Assembly (NCBI GenBank): GCA_002717185.1
Contig: PBDC01000042.1
Location: 20,668-62,670, forward strand
DNA: 42,003 bases
Direction of reading: 5' to 3'
Source of the DNA: Rhodospirillaceae bacterium
Lineage (GTDB): Bacteria > Pseudomonadota > Alphaproteobacteria > UBA8366 > GCA-2717185
Below are positions 36,420 through 42,003 of this stretch, piece by piece (position 1 is the stretch's first letter; each line of letters begins with the position of its first letter). The translations under genes were made by a program, and so were the position numbers. Under the pieces are notes generated by a model. It was not told the origin of the DNA. It saw only the letters and a list, made by a program, of their open reading frames with translations, and made no database searches.

Positions 36420-38132
36420 ATGAGCGATTCCAATATGGATCGGATTCGGTTCCAGGTGATGTGGGACCGGCTTCTATCAGTGGTCGAAGAGCAAGCGCAA
36501 ACCCTGGTACGAACCGCGTTTAGTACGTCGGCGCGAGAGGCGGGCGACATCTCCGCCGGCGTGTTCAATCTGAAAGGGCAGATGTTGGCCCAGGCAGTGA
36601 CCGGCACGCCAGGGCACATAAACTCGATGGCCCGCGCCGTGGTGCATTTCCTGGACGTCTTCCCTGCGGAAACAATGAATGAAGGTGACGTCTATATCAC
36701 CAATGACCCGTGGAAAGGCACAGGCCATTTGCACGACTTCACTGTCGTTTCGCCTGCTTTCCGCAAGGGCAAGATGGTCGCTTTATTCGCTAGCACGACC
36801 CACGTTGTCGATATCGGTGGTATCGGTATGTCGCCGGACGGCAAGCAGGTCTATCACGAGGGTCTCTTCGTACCGATAATGCCACTTGCACTGAAGGGTG
36901 AGATGAACGAATGGTTCCTCAACATGGTGCGTGCGAATGTCCGCGAGCCGGTGCAGGTTGAAGGTGACATCTATGCGTTGGCAGCGTGCAACGAGACCGG
37001 TGCGGCGCGACTTTTCGCGATGATGGATGAATATGATCTGGATGATCTCAACGCACTGGGCCATCATATTATTGAACAGAGCCGAACGGCTATCACCTCT
37101 AAAATCAATGCGATGCCACAGGGCAGTTGGTCGCATTCCATGCGAATTGACGGGATGGAAGCACCAATCGACTTTGTCGCCAGCTTGTCGATCTCGAACG
37201 GTCAGATCCATGTTGATTACACCGGGTCCTCTGGCACCTCCGATTACGGAATAAATTGCCCGATGTGCTACACGGAGGCTTACACGGCGTTTGGCGTGAA
37301 ATGTGTTGTCGCGCCTGAAATTCCTAACAATGCTGGCACGCTTGACGCGATTACCGTCTACGCACCCGAGAACACCATCATGAACGCACCGCATCCCTGC
37401 GCGGTGGTCGCGCGGTCGACTATCGGCCACATGCTGCCAGATGTTGTATTCGGTTGCCTGCACCAGGCGATGTTGGATGTGGTGCCGGCGGAGGGTACTT
37501 CGAACCTCTGGAATCTCAAGTTGGGCGCAGGACACGGCATCACGCCACGTAGCGACGAAGAAGCGACCGCTTTCATGATGATGACCTTCCACAGCGGTGG
37601 CTCTGGCGCCCGACCAAAGCAAGATGGTCTGTCTGCAACACCCTATCCCAGTGGTGTGCGCAACGTGCCAGTAGAAATCTCAGAGGCAATCACCCCAATG
37701 GTTATCTGGCGCAAGGAGTTGCGCCTGGATTCAGGCGGCCCGGGCGCGCAACGCGGCGGGCTTGGTCAGGTGATGGAGGTGACCAGTCGTGAAAACGCAC
37801 CCTTCGGCATGTTCGCTAGTTTTGAACGCGTGCATTATGCGGCGCGTGGCCGCGATGGCGCCGGCCCGGGCGAAAAAGGCCGCTTGCGACTGGAGTCGGG
37901 TGTGGAACTTCGCAACAAGGGTATTCAGACTATCCCTGCTGGCGACCGTCTAATTGTCGAGATGCCGGGCGGCGGAGGATACGGAGATCCGCTGACCCGA
38001 GATACGGTGGCGGTTGCCGACGATGTCCGGCTTGGCCTGGTCAGTATGGAAGCGGCGGAACGGGATTACGGTGTGGTTTTTAATCAGGAGGGTACGATCG
38101 ACGAAACAGCTACGGCTGAGCGGCGCAGTTAA
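36420..38132 (+). CDS. hyuB: Hydantoinase/oxoprolinase family subunit B (HyuB-like)
   Basis: Partner of HyuA. The 570-residue protein opens with DRIRFQVMWDRLLSVVEEQA and continues with FSTSAREAGDISAGVF, GTPGHINSM and GDVYITNDPWKGTGHLHD, all standard for HyuB. The C-terminal part has RSGGPGAQRGGLGQ-like residues (DSGGPGAQRGGLGQ) and MPGGGGYGDPL. Start ATG 36420 is favoured by AAGAAGGGTAGG upstream; GTG 36414 is also in frame. HyuA and HyuB together would perform ATP-dependent ring opening or carboxylation. A 14-bp palindrome spans its stop codon. Confidence 0.92.
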   Translation: MSDSNMDRIRFQVMWDRLLSVVEEQAQTLVRTAFSTSAREAGDISAGVFNLKGQMLAQAVTGTPGHINSMARAVVHFLDVFPAETMNEGDVYITNDPWKGTGHLHDFTVVSPAFRKGKMVALFASTTHVVDIGGIGMSPDGKQVYHEGLFVPIMPLALKGEMNEWFLNMVRANVREPVQVEGDIYALAACNETGAARLFAMMDEYDLDDLNALGHHIIEQSRTAITSKINAMPQGSWSHSMRIDGMEAPIDFVASLSISNGQIHVDYTGSSGTSDYGINCPMCYTEAYTAFGVKCVVAPEIPNNAGTLDAITVYAPENTIMNAPHPCAVVARSTIGHMLPDVVFGCLHQAMLDVVPAEGTSNLWNLKLGAGHGITPRSDEEATAFMMMTFHSGGSGARPKQDGLSATPYPSGVRNVPVEISEAITPMVIWRKELRLDSGGPGAQRGGLGQVMEVTSRENAPFGMFASFERVHYAARGRDGAGPGEKGRLRLESGVELRNKGIQTIPAGDRLIVEMPGGGGYGDPLTRDTVAVADDVRLGLVSMEAAERDYGVVFNQEGTIDETATAERRS

Positions 38133-38137
38133 CTGCG
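38124..38137 (+). terminator. Perfect 14-bp palindrome across the hyuB stop; possible weak terminator
   Basis: CGCAGTTAACTGCG is exactly self-complementary and includes the TAA stop. It can form a 5-6 bp stem with a 4-nt loop and is followed by TTTACCTTTC, a poor T-tract. A weak terminator or a protein-binding site are both possible. Confidence 0.3.
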
Positions 38138-38520
38138 TTTACCTTTCGCCAGAGCGGGATTAGTTCTGACGGTGATTAGAAAGCAACGATAGTCCGGTCG
38201 TGCCAGCGTTTCTGAGGCGTGTGTGCTGCATCTAGCAAGCGTTCTCGCTCTCGTCCTGCTCTGGATACATCACCGAGAAATGATGGGCTGTGGTGTGCCT
38301 GCAACGCCATTCACTCCTCATCACGCCGAGAGGGAAGCGCCAGTTTGCGGAGATAACCGTGTGCCTTGAAGATGGTGTCTTAGCGCCATACGAGATGCCT
38401 TTCTAGTAGTGAGGCCAGCTCTTTTGTCTGTGCCCTAAGTGTCGAACCCACGGTCGTACGTCTAAAACTTAGCTGAAACATGTAGTGTCTTTGCATCGAC
38501 GCTGAACGGAAGAGATCGAC
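38133..38520. other. 388-bp gap between hyuB and the racemase-like gene
   Basis: All plus-strand frames are broken within short distances, and I see no gene. The stretch is not a simple operon spacer, so the racemase-like gene probably has its own promoter here. Confidence 0.45.
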
Positions 38521-39342
38521 ATGGCAATTAAAATTTGGCACCAGAGCTTCACTGTCCTTGGAAAATTGCCGGCCTACGAGGAGCGGCTGCGCAAACATAT
38601 CGACGGCATTGTTCGGCCTGACACTGATGTTGTGCTGCACGGGATGCATTCGCAGACCTATGAAACGGAATACCCGGGCCATGACCTGCGCTACAATTTG
38701 CTTTACGCACTGCACGCCAACCAATTCGTGCTCGCCGGACTGGCGGCGCAAGAACAAGGATTCGACGCCTACGCGATAAGCACTATCCCTGACCCGATGC
38801 TGCTGGGAATTCGCAGTGCCCTTGATATCCCGGTCGTCGGTTACGGGGAATCCTCGATGCACCTAGCCTGCCTGTACGGCCACAAGTTTGGCATGCTGAC
38901 CTTTATCGAGGAGCAACTGCCCTTTATGGCGGAAAAGGTTTCTGGATACGGTCTCAAAGACCGTTTTGCCGGTATCCGCCATGTTGGCTTTACCTTCGAT
39001 GACCTAATCGCCAACTTCAACGATCCAGCGCCATTAATCCGCCAGTTTGAGGAGTCGGCTCGGACGCTTATCCGAGAGGGGGCAGATGTGATCATTCCTG
39101 GCGAGGTTCCGATGGGTGTGACCATGGCTGCGCATGGCGTGCGGCGGGTGGATGATGTCCCGCTGCTCGATGGGTTAGCGGCGACCATGAAGATGGCTGA
39201 GCTGATGGTCGATCTTCGCCGAAGCATCGGGCTCGAGGTCAGTCGAAACACCTGTTACACGGCAACTCCACCGCCAGAACGGCTGGCCGAAATACTTGCC
39301 TTCTACGGTCACGACCGGCTGATGCCAGGCCGGGAGGAATAA
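38521..39342 (+). CDS. Asp/Glu/hydantoin racemase-fold protein lacking both usual catalytic cysteines
   Basis: A 273-residue member of the Asp/Glu/hydantoin racemase superfamily. PVVGYGESSMHLACLYGHKFGML matches the hydantoin-racemase pattern (residues ~103-125, given here as PVVGYGESSMHLA plus its tail). The two cysteines used in two-base racemisation should fall in the D-P loop and in the later G-C loop. Here the loops read STIPDP (T88) and IIPGEVPMG (E195). So neither cysteine is present, while overall conservation is good. It may be an isomerase, decarboxylase or lyase with another mechanism. It follows the hyu operon and is convergent with the double CaiB gene, only 4 bp away. Confidence 0.82.
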   Translation: MAIKIWHQSFTVLGKLPAYEERLRKHIDGIVRPDTDVVLHGMHSQTYETEYPGHDLRYNLLYALHANQFVLAGLAAQEQGFDAYAISTIPDPMLLGIRSALDIPVVGYGESSMHLACLYGHKFGMLTFIEEQLPFMAEKVSGYGLKDRFAGIRHVGFTFDDLIANFNDPAPLIRQFEESARTLIREGADVIIPGEVPMGVTMAAHGVRRVDDVPLLDGLAATMKMAELMVDLRRSIGLEVSRNTCYTATPPPERLAEILAFYGHDRLMPGREE

Positions 39343-39346
39343 AAAA

Positions 39347-41674
39347 TTACATCTTTTTCGAGCTTATGACCTCTTTCGCGACCAGACTTTCGATCGCTGC
39401 TTCGTCGTAACCGCATTCGCGCAACACCTCCGCATTGTGCTCTCCTAGCAGCGGTGTTGGACGGGCTGCCGTCTCGCGCGTGTTGCCAAAACGGATGTAG
39501 TTCCAGGCGATGCGTAATTCGCCACCTATAGGATGCTGGCGGGTCATGATCATTTTGTTCGCCTGGCTATGCGGATCGTTGAGGAAATAGTCGCTGTCTG
39601 GTTTCTGCGCCTCGATGCTCGGTACGCCTGCGCTATTTAGCGCTTCTAACGTTTTGTTTAACGTTCGTTCAGCGAAAGCGGACGACAATGCTGTTGCAAA
39701 TTCTGTGTCGTTAGGATGCTGTCCGACTGTCGGTTCCGCAGCCGTCAAATCGGCGTTGGGTTGGCCGGCTACCGCGCACAGAGAGCGCCGCTTTGCATTG
39801 TCATCCGCGACGACATAGATCCAACCATCCCGCAATCGATAGAGCCTATGGAATGGGTTTAGGCCGTATTGCTTCTTGTCCGCCATTGGGCGGACCGGCT
39901 GTCCGTCAAACTTCGTAAACCAGGCGGAACTCAGCACCACGGCTGCATTCAGTAAATTGGCGTCAATTCGTTGCACTGTGCCCGTTCGGTGCCGCGCAAA
40001 AAGCGCTAGGATCATGCCGAGTGCACCCATTGCTCCGTTCGTAAAATCGGTGGGTGCCAACTGTGCTGGGAAGACAGGAGGGTTCTCGGGTCCGCCCTGT
40101 GCCCGCTCCATCCCCATCAGCGCCTGCGCCAGAGGATCAATGCCTGGCCGTTTTGAATAGGGGCCAGTCCAACCATATCCCGTCAGGTGGGCTTCGATAA
40201 GCTTTGGATTCACCGTAGCGTCGATCCCCATACGTTCGGTCGCGTGCGGCCGTAGGTTGGCGAGCAGACCATCGGCAGAGGCTGCTATCTTCTGAGCGAT
40301 CTGCTTACCTTCGTCAGTCCGGGTGTTAACGGACACCGAACGTTTGCCGAAATTAATATTATAAAAATAAGTGCGTCCGATTGGTCGCGACAGGTCACCG
40401 GTAGGCGGTTCGAATTTGATCACATCAGCACCGAGATCGGCGAGCAGACGACCGCCTGTTGGACCGGCTATTAGGTTGGTTATCTCTAACACGCGGATCC
40501 CATCAAGTGGCGGCGCATCCGGCCCGTTTGCTGTTGGTGCAGCCGGCTGAGGTTGCGGATAGTTATCCGGCATGCCAGCGATTGCCATTTCTGGGCGCGG
40601 CACTGTTGCCCTGCCAGGCATTTCGCTCAGCATGATAGGTGCGCCCATCTGCGTCACAGGGCCGAGCACCGGGTCTTCAAGCGTGACCACCATGTTATTG
40701 TGGTTGATTTGCGGGTCTTGCATGCCTTCGTCGATCGTCCGGCAAGGGCCGAAGGGGACGTCGGCTTCCTCAAACAGTTCGGCCCACTCGGCTTGTGGTT
40801 TGGAATTTATGACCTCGGCAATTGCCGCGCGTAGCTCCTCGTCATCCTCCGGCGTGACGCCGCCGCGGCCGTCCTGGAACCGCTTCTCCTTGATCATTTC
40901 GCCGATGCCCAGCAACCCGGCACAGATCGCCATAAAGCCAGTATGCACGCAGCCGAGCTGGATCCACCTATCGTCTGAACATTCGTAGACGCTGTAAAAT
41001 GGTGCACTACCTGAAGGGTGGGTCTGAAAGACCGTGCGGTCCAGCTTCTCGCCGATCACCTTAGGGTGGTAGAGCAATGCGCCAGCCATTAACGACGTTT
41101 CGACGGTGCGGCCGCGTCCCGTGGTCTCTCGCGCGAGCAATGCTGCTGCGATACCGAGATTTGCGAACAGAGCTGCGCCGACCGTTGGTAGCGGATGAAT
41201 AATATGAACCGGCGCTGGCCGGAAGCCTGGCATGCCGCCCATAACGCCGGTGCGGGCGAGCACTAGCTCTTCGATCGGCGGTTCGTCCTTTAGCGGCCCG
41301 CGTTTGCCATAAGCGGTGATCGAGCAACTTACCAAGCGCCCGTTCTCAGCCTTGAGCCAACTCGGTTCAACCAGGCATTGAAGGTCTGAGCTTGGCGCAA
41401 AATCTTCCACCAGTACGTCAGCGCCTGCGACCAGTCGGCGGTACAGCGCCGCATCGTCATCGCTGGCATTGCAATCTAATCCGTTCAGTTTCAGTCCCAC
41501 GCACTCCTTGCCTCGATCCCAGACGACGAACCCGCCTTCGCGATGCAGCGGTGCTTTTGGATCCACGACCCTGACGACTCGAGCGCCAAGGTCACTCAGC
41601 AGCATCGTTGTAAACGCCGCCGCTGCCCCTGTGCCGAGATCGAGTACAGTGATTCCGTCGAGTGTGCTGGCCAT
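39347..41674 (-). CDS. Double-length CaiB/BaiF (class III) CoA-transferase fusion, both catalytic aspartates replaced
   Basis: A 775-residue protein with two CaiB/BaiF domains. Domain 1 starts LDGITVLDLGTGAAAAF (~5-21) and runs to ~residue 370. A proline/alanine-rich linker follows (QPQPAAPTANGPDAPP), and domain 2 starts LDGIRVLEITNLIAGPTGG. Class III CoA-transferases use an aspartate that follows TGRGQ-type motifs. In domain 1 the site is TGRGRTVETSLMAG, with alanine (codon 41084-41086); in domain 2 it is RIDANLLNAA, with asparagine (39949-39951). Both halves thus seem to lack the nucleophile. Two-domain members include the DMSP enzyme DddD, but that keeps one aspartate. The gene is convergent with the racemase-like gene. 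Confidence 0.86.
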   Translation of the reverse strand: MASTLDGITVLDLGTGAAAAFTTMLLSDLGARVVRVVDPKAPLHREGGFVVWDRGKECVGLKLNGLDCNASDDDAALYRRLVAGADVLVEDFAPSSDLQCLVEPSWLKAENGRLVSCSITAYGKRGPLKDEPPIEELVLARTGVMGGMPGFRPAPVHIIHPLPTVGAALFANLGIAAALLARETTGRGRTVETSLMAGALLYHPKVIGEKLDRTVFQTHPSGSAPFYSVYECSDDRWIQLGCVHTGFMAICAGLLGIGEMIKEKRFQDGRGGVTPEDDEELRAAIAEVINSKPQAEWAELFEEADVPFGPCRTIDEGMQDPQINHNNMVVTLEDPVLGPVTQMGAPIMLSEMPGRATVPRPEMAIAGMPDNYPQPQPAAPTANGPDAPPLDGIRVLEITNLIAGPTGGRLLADLGADVIKFEPPTGDLSRPIGRTYFYNINFGKRSVSVNTRTDEGKQIAQKIAASADGLLANLRPHATERMGIDATVNPKLIEAHLTGYGWTGPYSKRPGIDPLAQALMGMERAQGGPENPPVFPAQLAPTDFTNGAMGALGMILALFARHRTGTVQRIDANLLNAAVVLSSAWFTKFDGQPVRPMADKKQYGLNPFHRLYRLRDGWIYVVADDNAKRRSLCAVAGQPNADLTAAEPTVGQHPNDTEFATALSSAFAERTLNKTLEALNSAGVPSIEAQKPDSDYFLNDPHSQANKMIMTRQHPIGGELRIAWNYIRFGNTRETAARPTPLLGEHNAEVLRECGYDEAAIESLVAKEVISSKKM

Positions 41675-42003
41675 AGCGGTGGATGCTCCTGGGGATTGCC
41701 GGTTGCGATTCTATGATAAGAATTAAGTGAAACGGTAGGCTCCAAAAGCCGCTCGATCAAGACGCTTTCAGAACCAATTATAAGGTATTACGACCGTGCA
41801 TTTGATCGATTTGGCCGAAAGGCTGCCCTCGAGGTGTGAGAGTTGGGCAAAATGCTCCGAAGCAGCGCCAGGACTCTTTTGTTTTTTCGAATAAGCACAA
41901 AATTTTCCAGAGAACGGTCCCGAGCCAGCCACGCTGATGAACAAGAATGCGGCTTTACAAAGTTAAGGAGCGGAGATCGTATCCAAGACGAGGGAAATGG
42001 ACG
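41675..42003. other. Window-end region upstream of the double CaiB gene
   Basis: About 330 bp with no supported gene. It should contain the promoter of the minus-strand CaiB fusion. The last bases (AAGGAG near 41965 and an ATG at 41997) may belong to a plus-strand gene starting at or beyond the edge, but this cannot be judged. Confidence 0.35.

Noticed and set aside
36783..37622. Long minus-strand open frame inside hyuB
   Set aside because: It is an antisense shadow of a strongly conserved gene and its translation has no recognisable domain.
39347..41674. Assigning the double CaiB protein as DddD (DMSP CoA-transferase/lyase)
   Set aside because: The domain layout is similar, but the catalytic aspartate expected in the second domain is asparagine here, and no DMSP transporter or alcohol dehydrogenase is nearby.

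Overview
The window looks like chromosomal DNA of a Gram-negative alphaproteobacterium. This rests on gene families: an lpxK/waaA/DUF374/msbA lipid A block, a DUF1289 protein, a TIGR02281-type aspartic protease relic, a short RluB-like synthase and a divergent purD/xseA pair. I cannot name a genus; a Rhodospirillales-like lineage is a guess. TTG and GTG starts are fairly common. No tRNA, rRNA, CRISPR array, insertion sequence or phage gene was seen.

Region 1 (1-9.0 kb) is mostly housekeeping. It holds the 3' part of a single-chain biotin-dependent acyl-CoA carboxylase, pgi, mutL and an MFS exporter on the plus strand, then rsmD and an rluB-type gene on the minus strand, a divergent tadA, and a GNAT acetyltransferase. 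Two transporters follow (TauE/SafE and EamA/DMT, 9.0-10.7 kb).

Region 2 (10.7-18.9 kb) is accessory acyl-CoA and detoxification metabolism. It has a stretch with no intact gene, a formyl-CoA-transferase-like CaiB gene broken by two in-frame stops, an SDR, a YghU-type glutathione enzyme, a stand-alone carboxyltransferase subunit, an acyl-CoA synthetase and a DsbA-fold isomerase.

Region 3 (19.0-27.6 kb) is core again: purD, xseA with an overlapping secreted M23 peptidase, then the tightly packed minus-strand operon msbA-DUF374-waaA-lpxK for lipid A/Kdo assembly and export.

Region 4 (27.6-32.5 kb) has a DUF4743 Nudix gene, a decayed aspartic protease, a TauD-family dioxygenase, a DUF1289 protein and a type I sulfatase. 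The dioxygenase appears to sit between two genes that I recall as usual neighbours.

Region 5 (32.7-41.7 kb) is the most unusual part. It carries an egtD gene with no egtB in view, then hyuA, an unrecognised 121-residue gene and hyuB in one compact operon. A racemase-fold protein lacking both usual catalytic cysteines follows, convergent with a double-length CaiB/BaiF protein whose two halves both lack the usual catalytic aspartate. My working idea is an uncharacterised ATP-dependent ring-opening or carboxylation route in which the small protein is a third subunit. The substrate cannot be read from the sequence. The nonsense codons, the frameshifted relic and several gene-free stretches suggest ongoing gene loss in the accessory parts.
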